Source: Skeletonema tropicum (Eukaryota > Bacillariophyta > Thalassiosirophyceae > Thalassiosirales > Thalassiosiraceae). From it: DNA of 64,000 bases. The notes under the pieces are model-generated. The model did no database searches, was not told the DNA's origin, and saw nothing but the letters and a program-made list of their open reading frames with translations. Shown one piece after another: positions 42,246-52,223 of the stretch (positions within the stretch are counted from its first letter, which is position 1; each line of letters starts with the position of its first letter). The DNA lies in the NCBI GenBank assembly GCA_037178625.1, contig CM074136.1:992001-1056000 (forward strand), read 5' to 3'. The position numbers and the translations under genes are program-made.

Positions 42246-44165
42246 ATGAAGTTCATTTATGCCATAATTCCATTTGTGAATTTGGCGACCAAAGACATTG
42301 TTGGCGGCGCACCTCATGCGTTGAACAAAATTGTCATTGCTACACCTTTTCAAGGTACATGTCATGACAATTTTGGCGGAGCACCTACGAAACGTGTAAC
42401 AACAGTTGATAATGGCGAACCCCATAATTGGCGATTAAAGGAAGAGAATCCGCATCAAAGTGATGTGTATACTGACCTTGATCAGTGCCTACGTAACTTG
42501 GACAACTTGATTCATACTGACCAATCCACGATGAGCAATGCCAACAATTCCCCCCGATACCCAACCCGCGACACTGCAACAAAAGGCAAAATTATGCCTA
42601 TTCTTAAGCGCAAGTTCACAAGTCAGCCCCTCAGAGGAGAGGATTCAAAAGCTTCATCTGGCGATGACACCCTGCCATCGAGAGGAGTGAAGTCGGGTAG
42701 CCAAAGCTCATCGGTCTCAAAAACAAAATCTTTCCTGTCAATTTTTGGCTTTGGAGTGTTAGCGATCGGATTCACCACTCTTTCATTGCTTCAATGTAAC
42801 TTGGTAGAATCCAACAACATTGCTTCTCGCAATGAACAGATGAAGGTTATTCCGCATGCTACTGACAATACTCTTGACGACATAGCGCAGAATCGTAGCA
42901 TAGGACATGCTCAGCAACAGGCTGATGATAATATCAAGCAGAAAAGGCAATCTATGAATACAACCACAACCAAAGTAAATACAGCAGTGAAAAATGCTGT
43001 TGTCCACATCGGTCCGCACAAGACGGGTTCTACAACAATTCAGGCATACTCCAACCTTCTGTCAGATCATCTATTGGAAGATGGATATGATATGCCTTGG
43101 TCTCACAAAGAATTTGGCAATAGGAATCAACATCATGGCTGGGCCAATCAAGTGAACTTTGCTACATGCTTCATAAAGAACCCCGCACATGGTGAAAAGA
43201 AAGCCCATCCCTGTCGCACTGATTTACTTGAGGCAGGGAAGAGTATTGGACAAAGTTTCAACCATTCGATTTTGCTGTCCGCAGAAACTTTTGATAACTT
43301 GGTGGAAGACGAGGTTGCGTCTCTTTATGATTACTTACATCCCACTTGGGACAACGTGACGATTGTTGCGGTTTACCGACGCTTTTATGATTGGCTAGCT
43401 TCCGCTCATAATGAAGTCTCAAAGAGGAGGGCCACTCATGACATATGGCATAGATTACAGCAAAACTCTTCCGATCATCTTGGCCGTAGCTTACTAGATG
43501 ATTTCAATGTCATTATACCACTGCAAGGAGAGGTGAAAGAGGATCTCGATAAACCTTTCTCTATTGATCAATACATCCTCTACGCTATTCCGCGGTTCAA
43601 AAAGTACTTTGACAATGTCGCAATCATAAATATACATGACAAAAGCGTTGATCCGACCGATTCCTTCTTCTGTGACATGATGCCTCACGCTCCCAAAACT
43701 TGCCATGCATTTAGACAGAGAGTAGCTAAGGATGGAAAAGTACGTCAAGAAAACAAAAGATCAAAAGATATTGTCTATAAGGAGCTGGCATATGCAGCTC
43801 ATCGGCGTGGAATATGTAATCTTATGACAGAAAACCATCTGAAAGTTACTGTTCGTGTCATGCAATACTACCAGGAGAAAGTTCTGAATCTCTCCGTGAA
43901 AGATTTCCCTCGCAAGTGTCTCCCACAAGATATATTGGATAAGATATGGGATATATCCGAACAAGCCGAGCAAGAGTTTGGACTCGTCTCTCATACAAGT
44001 AGACAGGAAGATCCTATTATTGCTGAAATGAAAGCCGACTTTGAAAAGAAGTCCAAGTCCGATTTATGTGAGGTAAACTTTGATGAAGTTCTCAGGACAA
44101 ATAACTGGCGAGTTTTCTTAGAGAAACACGATCTACGTATGCAGTCTATAAGTGAAGGGAGGTAG
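42246..44165 (+). CDS. Sulfotransferase-like type II membrane protein
   Basis: 639 residues, single exon. A transmembrane anchor lies at residues about 163-183 (FLSIFGFGVLAIGFTTLSLL), after an unusually long N-terminal region with two similar stretches (GGAPHALNKIV and GGAPTKRVTTV). The luminal domain begins with VVHIGPHKTGSTTIQAY (residues about 250-266), which fits the PAPS-binding 5' phosphosulfate loop. ILLSAETFDNL and VTIVAVYRRFYDWLASAHNEV fit the later 3'-phosphate-binding block. Several NxS/T sites (NHS, NSS, NVT) suggest Golgi residence. By family the protein would sulfate glycans or other secreted acceptors. Acceptor and exact subfamily are unknown; diatoms have many such genes. Confidence 0.7.
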   Translation: MKFIYAIIPFVNLATKDIVGGAPHALNKIVIATPFQGTCHDNFGGAPTKRVTTVDNGEPHNWRLKEENPHQSDVYTDLDQCLRNLDNLIHTDQSTMSNANNSPRYPTRDTATKGKIMPILKRKFTSQPLRGEDSKASSGDDTLPSRGVKSGSQSSSVSKTKSFLSIFGFGVLAIGFTTLSLLQCNLVESNNIASRNEQMKVIPHATDNTLDDIAQNRSIGHAQQQADDNIKQKRQSMNTTTTKVNTAVKNAVVHIGPHKTGSTTIQAYSNLLSDHLLEDGYDMPWSHKEFGNRNQHHGWANQVNFATCFIKNPAHGEKKAHPCRTDLLEAGKSIGQSFNHSILLSAETFDNLVEDEVASLYDYLHPTWDNVTIVAVYRRFYDWLASAHNEVSKRRATHDIWHRLQQNSSDHLGRSLLDDFNVIIPLQGEVKEDLDKPFSIDQYILYAIPRFKKYFDNVAIINIHDKSVDPTDSFFCDMMPHAPKTCHAFRQRVAKDGKVRQENKRSKDIVYKELAYAAHRRGICNLMTENHLKVTVRVMQYYQEKVLNLSVKDFPRKCLPQDILDKIWDISEQAEQEFGLVSHTSRQEDPIIAEMKADFEKKSKSDLCEVNFDEVLRTNNWRVFLEKHDLRMQSISEGR

Positions 44166-44736
44166 GAGAGGAAAGAGGCAGTCGGACGTACACAGACAGC
44201 TCACAGCTCAGTCCTTGCACTTGCCTTATCAGATATCATGAAGCCAGTTTGAATTATAGCTACCAAATAGTACTCACAATGAAGAATTCTATTTTGTAGA
44301 TAGTAGTATCTGGGTGCGATATGGGAAATATAGAGCTATTGCAGCACATGTTCGTTATCACTTAGCATAGAAGATATAATGTAGCCTCTTAGAGGGTTCA
44401 CCAGACGTACTTGAAAACTTCTGTTACATATATTTTGTAGTTAGTATCTGGTAGATTGTGTGTGTGTGTGTGTGTGTGTGGCATGTATTCCAATTCAAAC
44501 CAGAGCAGATACAGGCATACATAAGCAGAGCTTCAAGCAGTACCTATCTCTACATGAAGAAGAATCTTCCTATTATTGTCAGCATAATAACATAGAGTTA
44601 TAATTATATCAAATAAAATTGCTGTGAATATCAAATAGTGTAGTAAGTTTGTTTCTGTATCACTTCTTTCCCATCATGCACACTTTTTGAGACTGTCATC
44701 CAAAAAAGATCACGGAGAAGATCTCTCTCTCTCTCT
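44166..44736. other. Intergenic region with short element and TG repeat
   Basis: Apart from the SINE-like element at 44314-44430 and its direct repeats, the stretch has a TG dinucleotide run at about 44458-44480. No gene is seen. Confidence 0.6.
44314..44430 (+). mobile_element. Short SINE-like element, copy 3 (longest)
   Basis: The element is about 117 bp, from GTGCGATATGGGAAATATAG through GCAGCACATGTTCGTTATCA to the shared end GACGTACTTGAAAACTTCTG. Imperfect direct repeats of TATTTTGTAG...TAGTATCTGG flank it at 44290-44313 and 44431-44451, differing by a 3-nt gap and one base. It is more diverged than copies 1 and 4. Confidence 0.65.
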
Positions 44737-45393
44737 CTACACCTCCTTCGTTCCCTCCAGAACACTCAAAGAAGAAGAAGAACAAGAAGCAGTGGCATCC
44801 TTCTCAAACTGATCCAAAAGAACACGCGGAGTAGCAAGATCAAGATACTCCTTCTTGGAATTGAAGTCCAGTAGAGCTGTACAGGGTGGCAACTCCATCA
44901 ATACCATCGTAGCATCAGTCGATGATGATGATGGAGTTGTTGTATGAAAATATGTCATGGGATCGTGGGATGGATGATGATGAGTATGACCTGAGTGCAT
45001 CGTACGTAACAACTTCTTCTTCTTTTTGGGCGCCGATACCATTCTATTCTCCTTGTTCTTGTTGGGTGATGGTGAGAGGAAATTGACAGCCTCGTCGCTG
45101 ATGTTGTCCTCGTTTTCTTTTCCCGACGTGATGGTACCATTGGATTCCATTCGACGATGATCATCCTGTGTGTGTATGTAATGTTGATAGGAAAGATTAT
45201 TGTGGTGTGAGCGATACTGCTCCGCACGACCCGTTATTTCTAGTTGAGAGAAAAAAGGAGAAATATATCTCACCTGTCCTGAATACTTCCTCCTCCGTGT
45301 CGTCCTTGATGCGGTGCTTTTGGTCTTGCTTGATGGTTGTCCTTTTCCAGTGACGGCTGCTACTGCTGCTGCGGTGGGGAGTGTCTTGGCCAT
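44737..45393 (-). CDS. Small basic disordered protein of unknown function
   Basis: I do not recognise the protein. From the ATG at 45393 (MAKTLPTAAAVAAV) it encodes 218 residues, rich in Lys, Ser and His, with a KKKKKLL stretch that may be a nuclear signal. The more structured C-terminus reads CTALLDFNSKKEYLDLATPR. A possible intron lies inside: GTGAGATATATT after YSGQ (about 45273) to ACACAG before DDHRRM, near 45157. It is 117 nt, a multiple of three, so the frame is open with or without splicing. It is divergent from PWP1, 247 bp away. Confidence 0.55.
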   Translation of the reverse strand: MAKTLPTAAAVAAVTGKGQPSSKTKSTASRTTRRRKYSGQVRYISPFFSQLEITGRAEQYRSHHNNLSYQHYIHTQDDHRRMESNGTITSGKENEDNISDEAVNFLSPSPNKNKENRMVSAPKKKKKLLRTMHSGHTHHHPSHDPMTYFHTTTPSSSSTDATMVLMELPPCTALLDFNSKKEYLDLATPRVLLDQFEKDATASCSSSSLSVLEGTKEV

Positions 45394-45639
45394 GGTGCTG
45401 CTTGCTTTGTTCGGATTGGAGTGAAGTGCAAAAAATGAGAAGATCCGCCGCGATGAATTCTGAATTTCTGATCTTTGATCTTGGTGCGTCCCTCTTATGC
45501 GGGACTCCCATAAAGTGTAAGCCACCTCGGAGCCAACCATGTCAAAGAACAAAAACAAAAAGTGCCGTACAATAGACGTTCACTATCCTCAAAAGCAGAG
45601 GTCTACACTACGCTACAATACAGCTACAGTCTAGAAACA

Positions 45640-47823
45640 ATGATAGCAGCTATCGAATGGATCCCCGCAGGAAGGGCCAATCCATCCCCCTCCAAATATG
45701 AATACTCTCGTGCCGAACAGGAATTCCTTGAAAAGGTTCAAAATGGTGAGCTTGGCCAAGAAGAAACGGAAGAAAATGAGGAAGAGTGGGAGGATGTAGA
45801 TGACGATGATGATAATGAAAAAGAGGATCAGCCGGTGCAAGTGCCGGCTGTAGATCCGACGAGTTTGCCTGCTGACTTACGCATGGATGATTATTCGGAT
45901 GATGAGGATGGGGAAGATAAGGTTGGTGGTTTGCTTGTAGGCAAGGTACGTTTTTTTTTCTGTTGCTTTGGATGTTTTTGTGCACTCTTTCTGTTTCTAC
46001 AATGATGATAGAGACACTTTTTTGCAAATTATGTTTGCTTATACGTATACACCTGTTGCTTTTTTCTTGTTTCAAATCGAAATCATGGTGATTCTTCTTC
46101 TGAAAAACTCGTCCATCATTCCATGACACACCATCATGATGTGTCCATCTGCACAAAAAACATCATTTTCGGCATACCTGTTGTGTGATACCTCAACTCA
46201 AAACCCTAAAAAATAATATCATGAAAGGATGCCGAAATGATGGTCGATGATACCAACATCATCGACAGCAATGATGATGATGATGATAGCGAAGAGGAAG
46301 ATGATCTCGCCGATGTACCCGATACAAGAGAATTCACCCCACTTGACTTGGAAGGCCTTCAAGCAATGGGTATCGGTGGAAAGATTGGTGGTGGAGATGG
46401 CGAGGGGTACACCCTGGAAGATTTGCAAAATATGACCATGAACAATGATGAATTTAATGATGAGGATGATGAGGAGGAAGAAGATGAAGATGATATGGAC
46501 GATATTAAGATTCGAGATCAAGATGCATTGATATTGGTGGCCAAGGCGGAAGAAGATTTTGCATCTCTTGAAATCAATGTGTTTGATACGGAATACAACA
46601 ATTTATATGTTCATCATGATATACCTCTTCCGTCATTTCCGTTGTGTCTGGCTTTGGGAAGTGTCGTTGGTTCGTATCAACCCAATAATGAAAATAATGG
46701 TATCACTGCAGGAAATTATGTGGCCATTGGTTCCTTTGAACCTGGTATCGAAATTTGGAATCTGGATGTGATGAATGCACTTGAACCCACGCTTGTGCTG
46801 GGTGGTATGGATACTCGAGGGTCAGAAGAGGAGTGGATGAGGATGCAAATGCCAGTGAGTACTTCAGTCAATGGCGGTAGTGGTGGCAAGAAGAAAAAGA
46901 ACAAGAAAAAGAAGAAGGGCACTGGTCAACCAGGATTGCGTGAAGGAAGTCATACCGATGCTGTCATGAGCTTGAGTTGGAATACAGTTCATCAACAAGT
47001 ATTGGCCAGTGGTTCCGCCGATGGAACTGTCAAGTTGTGGGATTGTACTCATTCCACAAGTGGAAAGAATGGTGATTACATCCGTCCATCTGCCACTTTG
47101 ACACATCATACGGATAAGGTCCAGTCTTTGGCGTGGCATCCTTCCGAAGGGACGCTCCTTGCCACTGGTGGATACGACCGCAGAGTGTGTTTGGCAGATG
47201 CACGCTCGACTGATTCGCAAAGTGTCAAAACGGCCAAGCTCTTGGCAGATTGCGAGGCTATGGCTTGGGATCCACACAATCAACAGTATCTCACAGTCGC
47301 AAGTGAAGATGGCGTGGTTCAGTGCTGGGACGTGCGCAAGTTTGGTGGAGATCCTGTTTGGAGTATGATTGCTCACGAATATGGTGGAGTGAGTGATATC
47401 AGCTACAATGCACATGTGCCTGGAATGCTCCTTACGTGCTCCATTGATAAGACTGTGGCGCTGTGGGATACACTCAATCCATCCCCCAAGCCTACGCCTT
47501 GTGGATCAAAAGATATGAATGTTGGAAGATTGCATTCTGTGTCTTGTTATCCATCATCACCATGGTTGCTCGCTTGTGGAGGTAGTGGAAATGAGATTGC
47601 CATCTGGGATGTGGAAGGTGAAGACACTATTCAAAAGCGATTTGCAGGCCGAACTTCTGGCGGCTCCAATGTGACCACATCAAATACTGAAGAAGAAGAG
47701 CCCGATTTTGAGGCAATTATGGCAGCAGGAGACGACCAAGCTACAACGAAAGCATTGGAAGGAATGAACAAGTCCAAGAAGAAGAAGGGTAAGAAGGGCA
47801 AGAAAGTTCACAAGAGAAAATGA
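45640..47823 (+). CDS. PWP1: PWP1, periodic tryptophan WD40 protein (ribosome biogenesis / rDNA chromatin)
   Basis: Exons 45640-45945 and 46228-47823 are joined across a 282-nt intron (GTACGT...GAAAG; GGLLVGK then DAEMMVDD), giving 633 residues. The acidic N-terminal half and the block PREFTPLDLEG-like (TREFTPLDLEGLQAMG) fit PWP1. FEPGIEIWNLDVMNALEPTL is a hallmark stretch of this protein, just before the WD repeats, which include SLSWNTVHQQVLASGSADGT, SLAWHPSEGTLLATGGYDRR, CWDVRKFGGDPVW and SCSIDKTVALWD-like units. The C-terminus is Lys-rich, as expected for a nucleolar protein. PWP1 is conserved from yeast to humans and acts in ribosome production. The gene is intact. Confidence 0.9.
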
Positions 47824-48272
47824 GAGTGTTGATGAAGAAGGTAAGTATTACTAGCACTTTGAATCTATAAACAAGGAATCGTAATAAGCAGAAAAGTTAC
47901 TCGAACAAGCGTGTTTGCATTTGCTATCTCCGCAACTGAGCTGCATCCTTCTCCAAAATACACTAGCACTCGTGTGGTACGTAGAGTAGGAAGGTAATAC
48001 TCAGCTTTTTCAGGCTGGGATAAATAATATTATGGTGACCCTTCGACCGTTGTGATTGGGAAAGAGATTGAGAAATAGAAAAGCCACGTAGGAATTAATA
48101 GTATCACAACCTGACGTCTACTTACCGCGAAGATGAAGCGAAGCAAGATCACAAGCATGCAATCCTCCAGGTGTCGATCCAATAATGGTAATGGGCAATA
48201 AATGAATGAAGTCTGCCATCTTTTCGGGAAAGGAATACGATAGGATTAATATATAATATATGATAAGTAATA
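47824..48272. other. Intergenic region
   Basis: No recognisable feature is seen between PWP1 and the next plus-strand gene. Confidence 0.35.
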
Positions 48273-48953
48273 ATGCATGCTGAGGATGAAGAGACGATGA
48301 CAGAGCCTGCGGCAGCTGCCGACGCCAATGATGATACATCGGCAACTTCGCAGGCAACACCAGACCAGCCTCCTACTAGATCAAGAACTACCTCAATTCT
48401 TATTGTGCTGATTGCAGTGTCTTCGGTTGTGATAGTTGCATTATCTTTGGCCTTAACGAGGCCCTTTTCTGGTTCTGGGAGATCTAAAAGCACAGATTCT
48501 GAGATTGTGATTACAGAACCCCCATCTTCATTTCCGTCGTTCAGTCCGAGTTCCAGACCGTCCACCGTCATCCCCAACTGGGACTTGAACTATCTTGGCG
48601 TTGCTACTGATCTTGGCGTTAATAGCACCAATGACATCACGTTCATGTACGAGATTGGGATGGGGCGTACATATGAATTTGCTCTCTTTCCTCCAGGGTG
48701 CAGTGGTGACATCGTCGGGCTGAACTACACCACTACAACTGTTAGAAATGCCGCAAGTGCCGTCACCGATAATCTTGATATCCATTTGGATGTGGAGAGC
48801 ATGGAAAGTATTCGTGACAGTAACATCTGGAATGGTGTTACCTCTGCAATAGAACTTTGTATCACTCTCGAATTGGTCTCTCCGACCATGGTAGTAAAGA
48901 GAGATGCTCGTAATATAGCTATAAACGTTGTCTACTTTGGGGTGTTTGGGTAA
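48273..48953 (+). CDS. Single-pass type II membrane protein, unknown
   Basis: I do not recognise the family. The 226-residue protein has an acidic, Ala/Thr-rich cytosolic tail, one membrane span (SILIVLIAVSSVVIVALSLAL, residues about 41-61), a Ser/Pro linker (PSSFPSFSPSSRPS, common in diatom surface proteins) and a globular end with VGLNYTTTTVRN and two cysteines. NST and NYT are possible glycosylation sites. A cell-surface or Golgi location is inferred from topology. Confidence 0.65.
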   Translation: MHAEDEETMTEPAAAADANDDTSATSQATPDQPPTRSRTTSILIVLIAVSSVVIVALSLALTRPFSGSGRSKSTDSEIVITEPPSSFPSFSPSSRPSTVIPNWDLNYLGVATDLGVNSTNDITFMYEIGMGRTYEFALFPPGCSGDIVGLNYTTTTVRNAASAVTDNLDIHLDVESMESIRDSNIWNGVTSAIELCITLELVSPTMVVKRDARNIAINVVYFGVFG

Positions 48954-49347
48954 CCAAAATCAGTTGGAAAGATTAGGAGAAGGAGATGTCTGGCAATTAT
49001 AGTTGAACGTTATTGACATATCTCATCTCTTGATAGCAAAGATAAAGGAAACACGAATCCTCATTGCATACGAAGACTAAGTAATATACAGTTGGGAGAA
49101 GAGTCGAAAGAAAAAGGCAAAAATCGTATATGATATGATGGGCATCTTGTGCGTGCTTGTGAAGATGAAAAGACGACCAAATCACACCGTATTCAACGCA
49201 AATAATCTTAATAAATCATTATGAAAACATTACATCAAACAAAGTATCGTACCGATGATCCAACACCATCGAGCTGAAATTTGCTTAGGCAATATGAAGC
49301 AATCTCCTCATTTCCTGCAATTGACCAAGCGGAAGCAAATGAGGCTC
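48954..49347. other. Intergenic region between convergent genes
   Basis: I see no feature here. Confidence 0.35.
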
Positions 49348-50374
49348 TTACTCAAAAGCAAAATTGACGCAGCTGCCGTAATTTTGAATACTCGTCATGC
49401 CTTGTTGATTGGCTTTGCAGGAATTCTTATACTCTTGACCATTACAACCGCAAACTTTGTCATTTTGAACGCCATTACAGTCCTGCCCAGAAGGGATGGG
49501 CATGCATTCTCCCCTAGAATAGTCACCACAATCTCCGTCTGGAAAGTCACAGTACTCATCACTTCGACAATTACTGTTTCTGGAACATGGGGTCCTGTTT
49601 CCCCCGTTACAATTGCCGAAATGCGCAACACTCGTCCTCCCAGATGCGGCAGCCTCGCATTGATTTGAATATGTGTCGCCATCACAGCCGCATACGGGAT
49701 CATTGACTCGGGGACAGGAATCTGGCCTCAAAACACACTGGCCTCTTTGGCCACAGTTCGAGACTTGTTTCAAACAGTACTCGTCTGATCTGCAGTTTGA
49801 GCTACTGTTACATGTTCTTCTGTTCGAGTCGCAGCTAGGTGGGTTGTTTGGGCATGTCGTACCATCTGTAAGGCAGCACTCGGGCCAACCACCCTCGTAG
49901 CAACTAGTATTGGGGCCCATATTAGCACAGTAGTCTGGCGCTCCGGCCATAGAATTCTCGCAAACAGGGCGCGAATTGTTGGGACAGTTGCCTTTGTCAC
50001 AGCACTTGGGATAGCCTGGAAGAATCGATCCAGTTCTATAGATGGAGAAGAAGCCATGAGCAAAAATGACATAAAGAATGGAGATGAAGATGGGCCCAAT
50101 GAATCCGCACTTACCCAGGGTAGCAGCCATCTTCGGGTGGCCACTCTGGTCCATTCCGGTTGTAGCTCGTTCCACGAGGACAATACTCTTGAGGAGTCCA
50201 ATCGTTGTTAGGGTTCTCAAGACCTGCAAAGAGGTCGTCAGGTATCTGGTGCGTAGCAACATCGGCTGAATCATCGGAAGGTGAAGAGGCAGAGGAACCG
50301 CCGCGAATAAAGCTGCCGTCTTGTGAAGCGGCAGCTGCCATGGAGATGGTAACGAAGGAGAGAACAAGCTTCAT
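49348..50374 (-). CDS. Secreted protein with two Kazal-like domains
   Basis: Exon 1 is 50374-50115 and exon 2 is 50035-49348. The 79-nt intron has a GTAAGT donor and TATAG acceptor, and the join DGCYPG-TGSILPGYP is in frame, giving 315 residues. A signal peptide is present (MKLVLSFVTISMAAAAS). The C-terminal half repeats a unit twice: NCRSDEYC..., then a Kazal-type segment, CPRVNDPVCGCDGDTYSNQC in the first and CNGVQNDKVCGCNGQEYKNS in the second, each ending FGNC or YGSC. Kazal domains inhibit serine proteases. The N-terminal half has other Cys-rich segments (YPKCCDKGNCPNN, WPECCLTDGTTCPNN). A role as an extracellular protease inhibitor is plausible but unproven. Confidence 0.8.
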
Positions 50375-51113
50375 GATGATGAGCAGCAAGATATTTGTCG
50401 CGTATGTTTGCAGGACAATTTGTTGTTGCAATGATTGGTTTGTTGATTTACTTATGGTATGGCAGGTATTGTAGGTGTGGGTGTGGGGTGTGCCTGCACC
50501 AAATTTTTATGTCAGGTTCGCAAGATTTGAGATTTCTTTATGTCATCACATCAATTACCAATTACGCAAAAGGTCTTGTTAAGTCTGTCCATCTTTTCAA
50601 GTTTTTACAACTGAACACCAATAACGAAGACAGACACTCAAATGGACCGAAAGAAAGCTGAGGGACATTAGAAGATGGAAACTGGATGCGATTGCTATCC
50701 CGTTTCCACGCCTTGTATGTTGTACGTAACACCATCATGAAGTAAAGAGACCGACAGTATTTAATCTCGTTGGCAAATGAACTGCAATTGGTTACTTGAT
50801 TCTACAAAACCAACTGCCAATGTCATAGAGAGAGAAGATTTTGATTCGTTCCCAGATGTTACACTATCCACAGATCAAGCACTTCTCCCTCCATCAAACC
50901 ATGAAGTCTATATTAATCATAATATTCAAGTGCATTGTTTTCCTTACATTTTGGAAAGTATACGTCATAAATTCATACTATTTGCAAGTAATCTGTTACA
51001 CACACACACCATACATATCATACCATAATATATCCTACCAACTAACATCATACCATAATACATCCTACCAACTCTGTCCACAACTACATAAGTATCTCCA
51101 CAAACTATCAATT
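50375..51113. other. Intergenic region with a short tandem repeat
   Basis: Near 51016-51074 the sequence ATCATACCATAAT...CCTACCAACT is repeated twice (unit about 32 bp). Nothing else is recognised. Confidence 0.5.
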
Positions 51114-51707
51114 CTACCCAACAGTCTTCTTCCCACTAATGATTAACCCACACGACCCCATGCCAAGCAACACATTCCCCAAAAACCCATACCACATATA
51201 CTTCGCCAACGGATACTTATACCTCTTACTAGCATCACCCCCCTCCTCCGCTGCCTCGGCATACCCCTTGGAAAGTTGATACCGTCCCACCGCATACATC
51301 AAAGTCGACACTGCCGTACAAATCGGAAAGGAAATGGCACCCATAATTCCACTTAGAGTGACTGTTGTAAACGTTTCGAATATTTGTTGATGAGATCGTT
51401 GGATGCAATTGAACGCCTTGGCATGTTTGGATGTACCCTGTGCATAAAGGTTGGGGAGTAGGTATCGTTCATCGACGTTGGATTCGCCATCCTTTTTGGC
51501 AAGTTCCGCGTATTTGGCACGGGCTTTACCGACGGTGAATCCATGGGCGAGTGTCCAGAAGCCTGTCCCGATGAGGATGCAGGGTGTTAAGGCGGTGAGT
51601 TGTGTGGAGGAGGTAGAGGAGGAGAGAAATTTGGAGGAGGTGGCGAGTTCGAGGTAACCGCCGATGGAGGCGGTGCTTAGGCAGATTAAGAGAGTTTCGG
51701 TTGCCAT
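51114..51707 (-). CDS. Microsomal glutathione S-transferase 3-like (MAPEG family)
   Basis: 197 residues, with four hydrophobic segments in the MAPEG arrangement. The signature is KAFNCIQRSHQQIFETFTTV (residues about 95-115), matching the FNCxQRxHQN..E block of MGST3, where the Arg and the flanking residues help bind glutathione. The connecting loop LLPNLYAQG stands in the usual P.(L/M)Y position. MGST3 is a trimeric ER-membrane enzyme that reduces lipid hydroperoxides or conjugates glutathione to lipophilic electrophiles. There is an insert of about 15 residues around KDGESNVDERY. It is a single exon with no targeting peptide, consistent with ER insertion. Confidence 0.8.
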   Translation of the reverse strand: MATETLLICLSTASIGGYLELATSSKFLSSSTSSTQLTALTPCILIGTGFWTLAHGFTVGKARAKYAELAKKDGESNVDERYLLPNLYAQGTSKHAKAFNCIQRSHQQIFETFTTVTLSGIMGAISFPICTAVSTLMYAVGRYQLSKGYAEAAEEGGDASKRYKYPLAKYMWYGFLGNVLLGMGSCGLIISGKKTVG

Positions 51708-52223
51708 TTTGTGGTAGTAGTAGTGGAATGTTGATATGTTGTATTGTTATCGTCGTAGTGCTCAAGCGTATCTAGCTTACAATGTCAAAGAAACGTTTCT
51801 CTCACGTGTGGCGTACAATGATAGAATAATATCCACGCTTAACAAAGATGTTGCATGAGCTGTTGCAAGCTAGCCTGCCTGATGATGTTTTTGCTGACTG
51901 TTAGAGTTCTTCTTCGTTGCTTCAGCTTGTTGCAGATGCCAGCGAGCAGGCTGCCAGCTACTCTCTCATTCTGCGCCAGAGATTTTTGGTCTTGACATTC
52001 CCCCGCGCGCGCCCGCCCCCCAACGAACAACATGATCTTGAAAAGATGGGCATCTCGAATCTGAAGATCTTCGTCATTTTTTTATCAAATCGTCAAAACG
52101 ATCAAAACCATGACGCCTTATTTTTCTCCACTATGTAGTCACCACCAGCCGTAGATAATATCAAGTAGTCAGCAGAGGCCAGCAGCCCAATCTATACCTC
52201 ATCAAAATACACTCTATCCAACC
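51708..52223. other. Divergent intergenic region
   Basis: The stretch separates MGST3 from the RAD51D-like gene. No motif is recognised. Confidence 0.35.

Noticed and set aside
44458..44480. TG dinucleotide run as a recombination hotspot or Z-DNA site
   Set aside because: It is an ordinary short microsatellite; nothing else in the sequence supports a special role.
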